A DNA stretch of 64,000 nucleotides from Azospira restricta (GTDB taxonomy: Bacteria > Pseudomonadota > Gammaproteobacteria > Burkholderiales > Rhodocyclaceae), in contig NZ_CP064781.1 in assembly GCF_016858125.1 (NCBI RefSeq), forward strand, positions 434,001 through 498,000, given 5' to 3'. Positions 30,496 to 40,720 of the stretch are shown here, one piece after another. Below the pieces are notes generated by a model. The model was not told where the DNA came from. It saw only the letters and a list, made by a program, of their open reading frames with translations, and did not search any database. Within the stretch, counting starts at the first letter, position 1. The number at the start of each line of letters is the position of its first letter. The position numbers and the translations under genes were made by a program.

Positions 30496-31372
30496 CAGCT
30501 ACTTTGAGGCCTCGGCGCGCGAGCGCCTCCTGGGCGTCGTCGACGCCGGCAGCTTCCGCGAATTCGTGCCACCGGCGGCGCGCATCAGCAGCCCGCACCT
30601 GGCCCAGCTCGACCAGCCGGTGGCCTTCGACGACGGCGTCGCTGTCGGCCGCGCGACGCTCGCCGGCCGCCCGGTGCTGGTCGCCGCGCAGGAAGGCGGC
30701 TTCCTCGGCGGCGCTATCGGCGAGGTGCACGGCGCCAAGCTGCTCGGCCTGATCGAGCGCGCGCGCAGCGAAAAGCCGGCGGCCGTGCTGTTCCTCTTCG
30801 ACTCCGGCGGCGTCCGCCTGCACGAGGCGAACGCCGGGCTGATCGCTGTTTCCGAGCTGATCCGTGCCGTGCTCGCCGCGCGCCGCGACGGCATCCGCTT
30901 CGTCGGCCTGATCGGCGGTGCCGGCGGCTGCTTCGGCGGCACCGGCCTGATCGCGCGCTGCTGCGACGCGCTGGTGATGTCCGAGGAAGGCCGGCTGGCG
31001 ATGTCCGGGCCGGAGGTGATCGAGACCGCGCGCGGCGTCGAGGAATTCGACTCGCGCGACCGGGCGCTGGTCTGGCGCGTCACCGGCGGCAAGCATCGCT
31101 ACCTGCTCGGCGAGGTCGACCGGCTGGTCGACGACGAAGTCGCGCAGTTCCGCGCCGCGGCGATCGACCTGCTCGACGCGGAAGCGGAGCTGACGCTGGC
31201 AGCGGTCGAGCGCGAGCACGCCATGCTCGCCGCACGCTGGCAGCGCTTCGCCGACTGCGACGATGCGCCCGAGATCTGGCGACGGCTTGGCGTCGCCGAC
31301 CCGCAGGCGGTGCCGCTGCTGCCGCTCGACCAATTCCTCGCCGTCGCCGACGGCTGCCGGAGCCCCTCATGA
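30488..31372 (+). CDS. mdcD: Malonate decarboxylase beta subunit
   Basis: A 294-residue carboxyltransferase-fold subunit that with MdcE decarboxylates malonyl-ACP to acetyl-ACP and CO2. VLVAAQEGGFLGGAIGEVHGAKL, FDSGGVRLHEANAGLIA and IGGAGGCFGGTGLIARCCD form the acyl-binding core and oxyanion region, and RLAMSGPEVIETARGVEEFD follows. It overlaps mdcC by 8 bp and mdcE by 4 bp. Confidence 0.94.
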   Translation: MADSYFEASARERLLGVVDAGSFREFVPPAARISSPHLAQLDQPVAFDDGVAVGRATLAGRPVLVAAQEGGFLGGAIGEVHGAKLLGLIERARSEKPAAVLFLFDSGGVRLHEANAGLIAVSELIRAVLAARRDGIRFVGLIGGAGGCFGGTGLIARCCDALVMSEEGRLAMSGPEVIETARGVEEFDSRDRALVWRVTGGKHRYLLGEVDRLVDDEVAQFRAAAIDLLDAEAELTLAAVEREHAMLAARWQRFADCDDAPEIWRRLGVADPQAVPLLPLDQFLAVADGCRSPS

Positions 31373-32076
31373 AGCGCGAACAACTGCTGCAACAGCTCTT
31401 CGGCGACGGCTGGTCGCCGCTGCAATCGGAGGAGAGCTTCTTCGTCGGCAGCGGCCGGGCCGGCGACGACACGGTGCAGGTGATCGGCACCGCCGGCGCC
31501 ACCGAGGTCGGCGTCGACCTCGCGCTGGCGATGGCCGGCGCGGTGCTCGACACCGTCCGCCAGCATCCCGGGCGGCCCATCCTCTTCCTGCTCGACACGC
31601 AGGGCCAGCGCCTGCGCCGGCGCGACGAGCTGCTGGCGCTGAACGGCTACATGGCGCACCTCGCGAAATGCGTCGAGATCGCGCGCAGCCGCGGCCACCG
31701 CATCCTCAGCCTGGTCTATGGCCAGGCGGTCAGCGGCGGCTACCTGACCACCGGCATGATGGCCGACGCCTGCTACGCGCTGGCCGACGCCGAGATCAAG
31801 GTGATGAACCTGCCGGCGATGGCGCGCATCACGAAGATCCCGCTCGAGCGGCTGGAGACGCTGGCGCGGCAGTCGCCGGTGTTCTCGCCGGGCGTCGCCA
31901 ACTACTACCGCATGGGCCACCTGCGGGAGGTCTGGCAGGGCGACCTCGCCGCCTGCCTGTGCGACGCGCTGCGGCAGCCGCGCGAGGACGACCGGCGGCC
32001 GGCGCTCGGCCGCGAGCGCGGCGGGCGACAGCAGGCCGCGGCGGTGGCCGCCAGGGTCTGCGCCGATGCGGCCTGA
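31369..32076 (+). CDS. mdcE: Malonate decarboxylase gamma subunit
   Basis: A 235-residue partner of MdcD. VIGTAGATEVGVDLALAMAGAVLDTV, FLLDTQGQRLRRRDELLALNGYMAHLAKC, and LVYGQAVSGGYLTTGMMADACYAL are diagnostic. It overlaps mdcD by 4 bp and mdcG by 11 bp. Confidence 0.93.
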   Translation: MKREQLLQQLFGDGWSPLQSEESFFVGSGRAGDDTVQVIGTAGATEVGVDLALAMAGAVLDTVRQHPGRPILFLLDTQGQRLRRRDELLALNGYMAHLAKCVEIARSRGHRILSLVYGQAVSGGYLTTGMMADACYALADAEIKVMNLPAMARITKIPLERLETLARQSPVFSPGVANYYRMGHLREVWQGDLAACLCDALRQPREDDRRPALGRERGGRQQAAAVAARVCADAA

Positions 32077-32776
32077 ATCGGCGGCGCCCGGCGCGCCGGC
32101 CCGCCACGACCTGGCCTGGCTCGCCGCCGACGCCGCCGCGTCGGCACAGCTCGCCGGCCCCACCGGCATCGGCGACGACGCAGCGCGGACGCTGCTCGCC
32201 GGCTGGCTGCGCCGCGGCCACCCGCTGATCGTCACGGCGCAGCCGGCACCGGCCGGCGCCACGCTGCGCCTCGGGCTGGCGCTACCGCCGGGCGAGGGCA
32301 AGCAGCGGCTGGCGTTCGCCGTGCCGCGCGCCTGCGTGCGCGCGCTGACGCCGCCGCCGGCGCTGGCCGAGGCCGCGCCGGCGCTGCCGGCGCGCTGGCA
32401 GCCGCTGCTGCGCATGCTGCTCGCGCAGCCGGCGTTGGCCGCCTGCACGCCGCGCGTGTTCGGTTCGGCGGCGATCCAGGTAGCGACCGGCGAGCCCTGC
32501 CTCGGCGACGCCTCCGACCTCGACCTGCTGCTGGCACCGCCCGACTGGGCGGCGGCGCAGGCCGCCTGCGCCGCGCTCGAAGGCGCCGCCGCCGGCGGCC
32601 TGGCGCCGCGCGTCGACGGCGAGATCCGCAACGCGCGCGGCGAGGCCGTCGCCTGGCGCGAGCTGGCCGGGCTGTCGATGCGACTGCTGGTCAAGGATGC
32701 GGCCGGCGCCCGGCTGAGCGGACGCCACGAATTCGCCGCCGGCTTTGCCGCCGGCGGCGCGCGGAGGGCGGCATGA
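32066..32776 (+). CDS. mdcG: Phosphoribosyl-dephospho-CoA transferase MdcG
   Basis: A 236-residue nucleotidyltransferase-fold enzyme that attaches the prosthetic group to Ser27 of MdcC. VFGSAAIQVATGEPCLGDASDLDLLL carries the GS and DxD metal-binding signature of the fold; ARHDLAWL at the N-terminus is typical of MdcG. It is translationally coupled to mdcE and mdcB (4-bp overlap). Confidence 0.88.
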   Translation: MRPESAAPGAPARHDLAWLAADAAASAQLAGPTGIGDDAARTLLAGWLRRGHPLIVTAQPAPAGATLRLGLALPPGEGKQRLAFAVPRACVRALTPPPALAEAAPALPARWQPLLRMLLAQPALAACTPRVFGSAAIQVATGEPCLGDASDLDLLLAPPDWAAAQAACAALEGAAAGGLAPRVDGEIRNARGEAVAWRELAGLSMRLLVKDAAGARLSGRHEFAAGFAAGGARRAA

Positions 32777-33633
32777 GGCGGCGGCTCGCCGGCATCGGCG
32801 AGCTGGCCGTCGCGGCGCTCGCCGCCGAGCTCGCGCTCGATCCGAAACCGGGGCTGGTGACGCCGACCCGGCGCGGCAGCCACGCCGACATGGAGCATGC
32901 GACCTTCGTCGCCAGCATCGACGCGCTGCGCCCGTACTTCGCCGACTGCGCGCAGCTCGGCGCCGCCGGTGCCGGCTTCGCGCCGCTGCAGGCGCGCGGG
33001 CTGGCCGCCGAGCGCGCGATGTTCGCCGCCACCGGCGGCATCAACACGCACAAGGGCGCGGTCTTCAGCCTCGGCCTGCTCGCCGCCGCCGCCGGCCGCC
33101 TCGCGGCGCGGCCGGCCGAGCGCAGCGCCGGCGCGCAGGCCCTCGGCGAAGTCGTCCGCCGCTGCTGGGGGGACGACTTCGCCACGCCGCCGGCGGCGCC
33201 GTCGAACGGCCGGCGCGCGCTTCGCGAACACGGCGTCCCCGGCGCCCGCGAGCACGCCGCGGCGGGTTTTCCGGTGCTCTTCGCCGTCACCCTGCCCGCC
33301 TTGCAGGCAGCGCTCGCGCGCGGCGGCGGCGAACGCGAGGCCGGCGTGCATGCGCTGCTGTCGACGATGGCGGTGCTGCCCGATACCAACCTCGTGCACC
33401 GCGGCGGCCCCGCCGGGCTGGCCTGGGCGCAGCGCGCGAGCGAGGCCTTCGTCGCCGCCGGCAGCGTCTTCGCCGCCGGCTGGGAAGCCCGGCTCGCGGC
33501 GCTGTGCGACGAATTCGAACGGCGCTGGCTGAGCCCGGGCGGCGCCGCCGACCTGCTCGCCGCGGCCTGGTTCGCGCACGCGCTGCCGGACGAACTGTTC
33601 GCCGTGGCCCCGCACGCGGCATTGGTGGCGTAG
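32773..33633 (+). CDS. mdcB: Triphosphoribosyl-dephospho-CoA synthase MdcB
   Basis: CitG/MdcB-family enzyme, 286 residues, making the prosthetic-group precursor from ATP and dephospho-CoA. ELALDPKPGLVTPTRRGSHADMEHATFVASI, FAATGGINTHKGAVFSLGLLAAAAG and AVLPDTNLVHRGG are the conserved blocks. It sits between mdcG and mdcH, as in other mdc clusters with slight reordering. Confidence 0.92.
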   Translation: MRRRLAGIGELAVAALAAELALDPKPGLVTPTRRGSHADMEHATFVASIDALRPYFADCAQLGAAGAGFAPLQARGLAAERAMFAATGGINTHKGAVFSLGLLAAAAGRLAARPAERSAGAQALGEVVRRCWGDDFATPPAAPSNGRRALREHGVPGAREHAAAGFPVLFAVTLPALQAALARGGGEREAGVHALLSTMAVLPDTNLVHRGGPAGLAWAQRASEAFVAAGSVFAAGWEARLAALCDEFERRWLSPGGAADLLAAAWFAHALPDELFAVAPHAALVA

Positions 33634-33639
33634 GCGACG

Positions 33640-34557
33640 ATGGCGCTGTGCCTGCTCAGTCCCGGCCAGGGCAGCCAGTCGCCGGACATGCTGGCGCGGC
33701 TGGCCGCCGATCCGGCGACCGCCGGCACCCTCGCCACGCTGGCACCGCTCGCCGGCGACGAGGCGCTGCGGGTCGCCGCCGACCCCGCGCGCTGCTTCGC
33801 CAACCGCCACGCGCAGCCGCTGCTCTGCCTGTACGCGCTGGCCGTCGGCGCAGCGCTCAGCGCGGAAGGCGTCGAAGCGGCGCTGGTCGCCGGCTACAGC
33901 GTCGGCGAGCTGGCCGCCTACGGGCTGGCCGGGGCGCTGCCGGCGGCGGCGGTGCTGCGCGCGGCGGCAGCGCGCGCGCAGGCGATGGACGACTGCGCGC
34001 CGGCCGATTCCGGCATGCTCGCCGTGCGCGGCGTCGCGATCGGCGAAATCGAGGCGCTGGCGGCGGCGCACGGCGTCGACGTGGCGATCTGCAACGGCGA
34101 CGAGCACGCGGTGCTCGCCGGCCCGCAGTGCGCACTCGACGCGCTGGCGACAACGCTGGCCGCGCAGCGCGGCGCGCACGTGGTGTCGCTGCCGATCGGC
34201 GTGCCGGCGCACAGCCGCTGGCTGCAGCCGGCGGTGGCGCCGTTCGCGGCGACGCTGGCGGCCCTGCCGTGGCAGCGCGGCGCGCTGCCGGTGCTCGCCG
34301 GCGTCTCGGCCGAACCGGTGCGCGCGCCGGAACGCGCGGTGGAAACGCTGAGCCGGCAGCTGGCGGCAACCATCGACTGGGCGCGCGTGCTCGACGTCGC
34401 GGTCGAGATGGGAACGACGGTGTTCTTCGAGGTCGGCCCGGGCAACGCGCTCGCGCGCATGGCGCGCGAACGCCATCCCGGACTGCCGGCGCGCGCGCTG
34501 GCCGACTTCGCCAGCGTCGCCGGCGCCGCGGCCTGGCTGCGCCGCCAGCTCGCGTGA
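33640..34557 (+). CDS. mdcH: Malonyl-CoA:ACP transacylase MdcH
   Basis: A 305-residue FabD-like acyltransferase that primes the decarboxylase carrier protein. The N-terminal LLSPGQGSQSPDM, the nucleophile Ser in VAGYSVGELAAYG, the catalytic His in GVPAHSRWLQP and the closing FEVGPGNALARMARE match MdcH. It starts 6 nt after mdcB. Confidence 0.92.
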   Translation: MALCLLSPGQGSQSPDMLARLAADPATAGTLATLAPLAGDEALRVAADPARCFANRHAQPLLCLYALAVGAALSAEGVEAALVAGYSVGELAAYGLAGALPAAAVLRAAAARAQAMDDCAPADSGMLAVRGVAIGEIEALAAAHGVDVAICNGDEHAVLAGPQCALDALATTLAAQRGAHVVSLPIGVPAHSRWLQPAVAPFAATLAALPWQRGALPVLAGVSAEPVRAPERAVETLSRQLAATIDWARVLDVAVEMGTTVFFEVGPGNALARMARERHPGLPARALADFASVAGAAAWLRRQLA

Positions 34558-34573
34558 GGCGACGGCCGCGTCG

Positions 34574-35371
34574 ATGCTGATCGCCGCCTATCTCGCCACC
34601 GGCGTCGTCGCCGGCTTCTTCGCCGGGCTGCTCGGCGTCGGCGGCGGCGTCATCATGGTACCGGCGCTGGCGATGACGCTGGGCGCCGCCGGCCTGCCGG
34701 ACGGCTACCTGCTGCAGGTCGCGCTCGGCACGTCGATGGCGACGATCCTGTTCACCTCGCTCTCCAGCCTGCGCGCCCATCATCGGCACGGTGCCGTGCT
34801 GTGGCCGGTGGTGCGCGACTTCGTCCCCGGCATCCTGCTCGGCACCGGCCTCGGCACGCTGCTCGCGCGCCACCTGCCGACGCAGGCGCTGGCGCTGTTC
34901 TTCGCCGCCTTCATGGTGCTGGTCGCGCTGCAGATGGCGCTCGGCCTGCGCACGCAGCCGCAGCGGGCGCTCCCCGGCCGCCTCGGCGTCGGCGCCGCCG
35001 CTGCCGGCATCGGTGCGGTGTCGGCGCTGGCGGCGATCGGCGGCGGCGCGATGACCGTGCCCTTCCTCAGCTGGTGCAACGTCCCGGTGCGGCAGGCGGT
35101 CGGCACCTCGGCTGCGGTCGGTTTCCCGATCGCGCTCGGCGGCACCGTCGGCTACGTCGTCAACGGACTGGCCGTCGGCACGCTGCCGGCCGGTTCGCTC
35201 GGCTTCGTCTATCTGCCCGCGCTGCTCTGGGTGGCGCTGGCGAGCGCGCTGACGGCGCCGCTCGGCGCGCGCCTCGCGCACCGCCTGCCGGGAGCGGTGC
35301 TGCGCCGGATCTTCGCCGCGCTGCTGCTGGTGCTCGCCGCGAAGATGCTGTGGCGCCTGTTCGCCGACTGA
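34574..35371 (+). CDS. TSUP-family membrane transporter at the end of the mdc operon
   Basis: A 265-residue TauE/SafE-type permease, the same length as and clearly paralogous to the protein at 23666 (AGFFAGLLGVGGGVIMVPALAM; VSALAAIGGGAMTVPFLSWCNVPVRQAVGTSAAVGFPIALGG). It starts 16 nt after mdcH, so it is probably co-transcribed. It may move malonate or another carboxylate alongside the TRAP system; nothing in the sequence proves this. Confidence 0.82.
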   Translation: MLIAAYLATGVVAGFFAGLLGVGGGVIMVPALAMTLGAAGLPDGYLLQVALGTSMATILFTSLSSLRAHHRHGAVLWPVVRDFVPGILLGTGLGTLLARHLPTQALALFFAAFMVLVALQMALGLRTQPQRALPGRLGVGAAAAGIGAVSALAAIGGGAMTVPFLSWCNVPVRQAVGTSAAVGFPIALGGTVGYVVNGLAVGTLPAGSLGFVYLPALLWVALASALTAPLGARLAHRLPGAVLRRIFAALLLVLAAKMLWRLFAD

Positions 35372-35377
35372 GGCGTC

Positions 35378-35520
35378 AGAGCTCGTGAAGAAATCGTAGC
35401 GAGCGGTCCGAGCGCGAGGCGGACGGAGCGCAGCGCCGAGACCTATCACACGGACAGGCGAGGCGCGAGCACCGCCCAACGAAGCGACCGGACCGCGCAG
35501 TAGATTTATTCATGAGCTCT
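35378..35520. repeat. 143-bp element bounded by inverted repeats
   Basis: AGAGCTCGTGAAGAAATC at 35378-35395 is the inverse of GATTTATTCATGAGCTCT at 35503-35520 with two mismatches. The pairing resumes inward through GCGGTCCG / CGGACCGC, so each arm is about 35 bp. It fills the whole gap between two convergent operons, and its right edge touches the malonyl-CoA decarboxylase stop codon. It resembles a small MITE or REP-type element; no coding capacity is seen. Confidence 0.7.
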
Positions 35521-36839
35521 CAGCGCTTGCCCAGCCGGCGCACGGTGGCCGACGCGGCGATGCGCGTCTCGCGCGCGAAGGCCTCGACGTTGGCCTCGAT
35601 CTCGTCCGGATCGTAGAGGTAGTTCACCATCATCCCGAAGGACTGGCGCAGCCCCTTGTCGCTGACGTCGGCGAGCCAGTCGAGCTGCTCGATGCGGGCG
35701 CCGTTGCCGAGGTGGAAGCGCGACACCGGGTCCCACGGCTTGCCGTCGCGGCGGGCCTCCAGCAGGTAGCGCGCGGCGAGCCGCGGCAGCCGGTCGCGCA
35801 GCGTGCGCAGCGTTGCCTTGTCGCTGCGCCACTGGCCGGCCGCGAGCGCGTCGGCGTCGAGTGCGATGCCGGCGTCGGCGAGCGCCTCGGGATGTTTCCT
35901 GACCCACGACGCGAATCCCGGCAGCGGCGACAGCGTGGCGAAGTTCTTCAGCCGCGGGAAGTCGCGCTTGAGGTCGTCGACGACGCGCTTCAACAGGAAG
36001 TTGCCGAAGGAGACGCCGCGCAGCCCGTCCTGGGTGTTCGAGATCGAGTAGAAGATCGCCGTGTCGGCACGCTGCGCGTCGAACACCGGCGCGTTCACGT
36101 CGAGCAGCTGCTGCACGTTGTCGGCGAGGCGGTCGGTCAGCGCGACCTCGACGAAGATCAGCGGCTCGAGCGGCATGCGCGGGTGGAAGAAGGCGTACAG
36201 CCGGCGATCGCTGTCGAGCCGGTTCTTCAGGTCGTCCCACGAGCGGATCTCGTGCACCGCCTCGTAGCGGATCAGCTTCTCCAGCAGCGCCGCCGGCGAA
36301 TTCCAGGTGATGCGGGCGAGCTCGAGGAAGCCGACGTCGAACCAGGCACCGAGGCGCGCCTCGAGCTCGCGATCGAGCGCGGCGAGCTGCGGGTCGCTGT
36401 CGAGGTAGCGCAGCAGGTCGGCGCGCAGGTCGACGAGGAACTTGACCCCCTGCGGGATGGCGTTGAACTGCGTCAGGATGCGGATGCGCGCCGAGCGCAC
36501 CGCGTGGCGCAGGCCGGCCTCGGCGTCCCACTGCGCGTCGCTGCCGATCGTCTTCTGGTACGCGGCATGAGCCGCGGCGACCGCGGCCGGATCGGGACCG
36601 AACTCGACCGCGATCAGGCGCAGGAATTCGCGGCGGCCGGCGTCGTCGAGGCCGAGGTAGGTTTCCGCGAGGCGCGCCGCGCGCTGCCGCGTCGACACCT
36701 CACCGCCGAGGCCCTCGGCGCATTCCTGCAGCTGCTGGCGGATCTGCGCCAGACGCCGCGGCGGCAAGCCGGGCGGCGGGGCGGCGATGGCGGAGCGCAG
36801 GCGTTGCAGGCCGCGGCTGACGAGGTTCGGTTCCGGCAT
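35520..36839 (-). CDS. Malonyl-CoA decarboxylase
   Basis: A 439-residue protein of the MLYCD/MatA family converting malonyl-CoA to acetyl-CoA and CO2. The N-terminal four-helix oligomerisation domain covers roughly residues 1-150; the catalytic GNAT-like domain has EAVHEIRSWDDLKNRLDSDRRLYAFFHPRMPLEPLIFVEVALT, the catalytic Ser region FYSISNTQDGLRGVSFGNFLLK and the catalytic His region DPVSRFHLGNGARIE. This is a second decarboxylation route beside Mdc and could act on malonyl-CoA from other sources. It follows the crotonase gene after 40 nt. Confidence 0.92.
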   Translation of the reverse strand: MPEPNLVSRGLQRLRSAIAAPPPGLPPRRLAQIRQQLQECAEGLGGEVSTRQRAARLAETYLGLDDAGRREFLRLIAVEFGPDPAAVAAAHAAYQKTIGSDAQWDAEAGLRHAVRSARIRILTQFNAIPQGVKFLVDLRADLLRYLDSDPQLAALDRELEARLGAWFDVGFLELARITWNSPAALLEKLIRYEAVHEIRSWDDLKNRLDSDRRLYAFFHPRMPLEPLIFVEVALTDRLADNVQQLLDVNAPVFDAQRADTAIFYSISNTQDGLRGVSFGNFLLKRVVDDLKRDFPRLKNFATLSPLPGFASWVRKHPEALADAGIALDADALAAGQWRSDKATLRTLRDRLPRLAARYLLEARRDGKPWDPVSRFHLGNGARIEQLDWLADVSDKGLRQSFGMMVNYLYDPDEIEANVEAFARETRIAASATVRRLGKR

Positions 36840-36879
36840 GGGCGGGTCTCCTGAACGGGGGCGCGGCCGGCGGGCGGCG

Positions 36880-37659
36880 TCAGCGCCCCTTGAACACGGG
36901 TTTGCGTTTTTCGAGGAAGGCGGCGAGGCCTTCCTGGTAATCCTCGGTGGCGAGGAAGGCGAACGAGGCGCGCAGCTCGTCCTCGCCGAGCGGCACGTCG
37001 TGCTGCAGCCGGCGCGCCCACTGCTTGTGCCAGCGCGCGACCAGCGGCGCGCCGTCGCCGATGCGGCGGGCAGCGGCGGCGACCTCGTCGGCGAGCTGCG
37101 CGTCCGGCACGACGCGGGTCAGCAGGCCCTTCTGCAACGCTTCCGCCGCCGACAGGATGCGCCCCTCGAGCAGGATTTCGAGCACCACCGCCGGCCCGGC
37201 AAGGCGCAGCAGGCCGGCCATTTCCTCGGGGTACATCGAGAAGCCGGCGCGGTTGATCGGCGCGCCGAACTTCGCCGACTCGCCGGCGATGCGCAGGTCG
37301 CACTGGCCGGCGATCTCCAGCCCGCCGCCGATGCAGGGGCCGTGGATCATCGCGATCGTCGGCTGCGGGCAGTCGGCGATCGCTTTCAGCGCGCGGCCGA
37401 CGCAGCCGTGGTAGTGCATCGCCTTGTCGACGGTGTCGCGTGCGGTCAGGAATTCCTCGAGGTCGCCGCCGGCGGCGAAGGCAGCAATGCCGTCGCCGCG
37501 CAGGATCACGCAGCGCAGCGCGTCGTCGGCGGCCAGCGCCGCAATCGTCGCCGCCAGCTGCTGCCACATGCCGAGGTCGACGGCGTTCAGCTTGCCGGGA
37601 TTGACGATGCGGACGGTGGCGATGCTGCCGTCGACGGAAGTCTCGATGCTGCCGGGCAT
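36880..37659 (-). CDS. Enoyl-CoA hydratase/isomerase-family (crotonase) protein
   Basis: A 259-residue crotonase-fold protein. The first oxyanion-hole segment is GIAAFAAGGDLEEF, the second IHGPCIGGGLEIAGQCDLRIAG, and the C-terminus EDYQEGLAAFLEKRKPVF is common to the family. The catalytic Glu of the GGGCE position is present (GGGLE), but the second hydratase Glu is not obvious in the aligned INRAGFSMYPEE region. Next to a mutase/MeaB operon, a methylmalonyl-CoA decarboxylase (ScpB/YgfG-like) or other decarboxylase role is possible. ATG at 37659, 16 nt after gntR. Confidence 0.8.
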   Translation of the reverse strand: MPGSIETSVDGSIATVRIVNPGKLNAVDLGMWQQLAATIAALAADDALRCVILRGDGIAAFAAGGDLEEFLTARDTVDKAMHYHGCVGRALKAIADCPQPTIAMIHGPCIGGGLEIAGQCDLRIAGESAKFGAPINRAGFSMYPEEMAGLLRLAGPAVVLEILLEGRILSAAEALQKGLLTRVVPDAQLADEVAAAARRIGDGAPLVARWHKQWARRLQHDVPLGEDELRASFAFLATEDYQEGLAAFLEKRKPVFKGR

Positions 37660-37675
37660 GGCGACGGCAGCGGAA

Positions 37676-38371
37676 TCAGGCGGCCTTGGCGCTGCTCTTG
37701 GCGCCGTCCGCGGCTTCCTTGGCGTAGATGCGTGCCAGCGCCTCGCGGCCGGAGAGCAGGTGGTCGTGCATCGCCTTCTCGGCACGGGCGGCGTCGCGCG
37801 CCTTGAAGCCGGCCATGATCGCGCGGTGCTCGTCGAGCGACTGTTGCAGCCGGCCTTCGAGCGACAGCGAGTGCAGGCGGGTCAGCTTCAGCACCTTGCG
37901 CAGGTCCTGGATCACCTGCAGCAGCCAGCGGTTGTCGGCCAGCTCCTGCACCGCACGGTGGAATTCCTGGTTGGCCTCGAAGAAGCGCTCCTTGTCGCCG
38001 GCGGCGGCATGCTTCTCGAGCAGCGCGTGGAGGCCTTCCAGCCGGGCGAGGTCGTCGGCCTTGGCCTTTTGCGCCGCCTCGTAGGCGCAACGGCCTTCGA
38101 GCATGGCCATCAGCGGGAAAATCTCGTCGAGGTCGCGCTCGGAGATCTCGGTGACGTAGCAGCCGCGGCGCGGCTTCAGCGTCACCAGGCCTTCCGAGGC
38201 GAGCACCTTCAGCGCTTCGCGCAACGGCGTGCGGCTGATGCCGTAGTCGATGGCGAGCGCCTGCTCGTCGATCCAGGTGCCGGGGGGCAGTTCGTGCGAG
38301 AAGATGCGCTGGCGCAGGCGCTCGGCGACTTCCTGATAGAGTGCGGTCTGGGCGATACGGGCGGGATTCAT
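37676..38371 (-). CDS. GntR/FadR-family regulator divergent from mcm
   Basis: A 231-residue FCD-type GntR regulator. The winged helix includes ALAIDYGISRTPLREALKVLASEGLVTLKPRRGCYV, and the effector domain has MLEGRCAYEAAQ, FHRAVQELADNRWL and LDEHRAIMAGFKARDA. It heads a co-directional trio with the crotonase and malonyl-CoA decarboxylase genes and faces the mcm operon, so it is likely to respond to a (methyl)malonyl- or propionyl-derived ligand. The TATAAT box ends 6 nt before the ATG, suggesting a leaderless transcript. Confidence 0.87.
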   Translation of the reverse strand: MNPARIAQTALYQEVAERLRQRIFSHELPPGTWIDEQALAIDYGISRTPLREALKVLASEGLVTLKPRRGCYVTEISERDLDEIFPLMAMLEGRCAYEAAQKAKADDLARLEGLHALLEKHAAAGDKERFFEANQEFHRAVQELADNRWLLQVIQDLRKVLKLTRLHSLSLEGRLQQSLDEHRAIMAGFKARDAARAEKAMHDHLLSGREALARIYAKEAADGAKSSAKAA

Positions 38372-38377
38372 GGCTGG

Positions 38378-38383
38378 ATTATA
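38378..38383 (-). promoter_or_regulatory. -10 box of the divergent GntR gene
   Basis: A perfect TATAAT on the minus strand ends 6 nt before the ATG at 38371, which places the expected transcription start on or next to the start codon. The -35 region is weak. Confidence 0.5.
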
Positions 38384-38399
38384 CCCTGCACAGCAAGCC

Positions 38400-38429
38400 T
38401 TGCATTCATAATTATGGATAAAGTATTAT
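38400..38429 (+). promoter_or_regulatory. Promoter of the mcm-meaB-pccB-pccA operon
   Basis: TTGCAT (38400-38405), 18-bp spacer, TATTAT (38424-38429). The spacer contains the palindrome CATAATTATG. The leader is about 115 nt; no cobalamin riboswitch is visible in it. Confidence 0.5.
38407..38416. promoter_or_regulatory. Candidate operator in the mcm promoter
   Basis: CATAATTATG is a perfect palindrome inside the mcm promoter spacer. The 15-mer ATTCATAATTATGGA around it recurs with one change upstream of the epimerase-like gene (47660-47674). Confidence 0.6.
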
Positions 38430-38551
38430 TGGAACTATTTCCCGGGGTGTCAAGCGGCACCATGTCGCGAGCATGACCCGGCGAATTGCCCAATAATGAG
38501 GTTCGGCCCGCTGCCTGCAAGCGTTCCGGGCCGCAACTGCGCGAGGTTTCC

Positions 38552-40708
<2,157 letters not shown>

Positions 40709-40720
40709 GTCCGGCGACGG

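Noticed and set aside
31099-34476. A 3.4-kb minus-strand open frame opposite the mdc genes
   Set aside because: Low-complexity translation and no motifs; it lies fully across mdcD to mdcH.
38430-38551. A possible cobalamin riboswitch in the mcm leader
   Set aside because: No B12-box or other conserved block was found; control there is better explained by the promoter palindrome.
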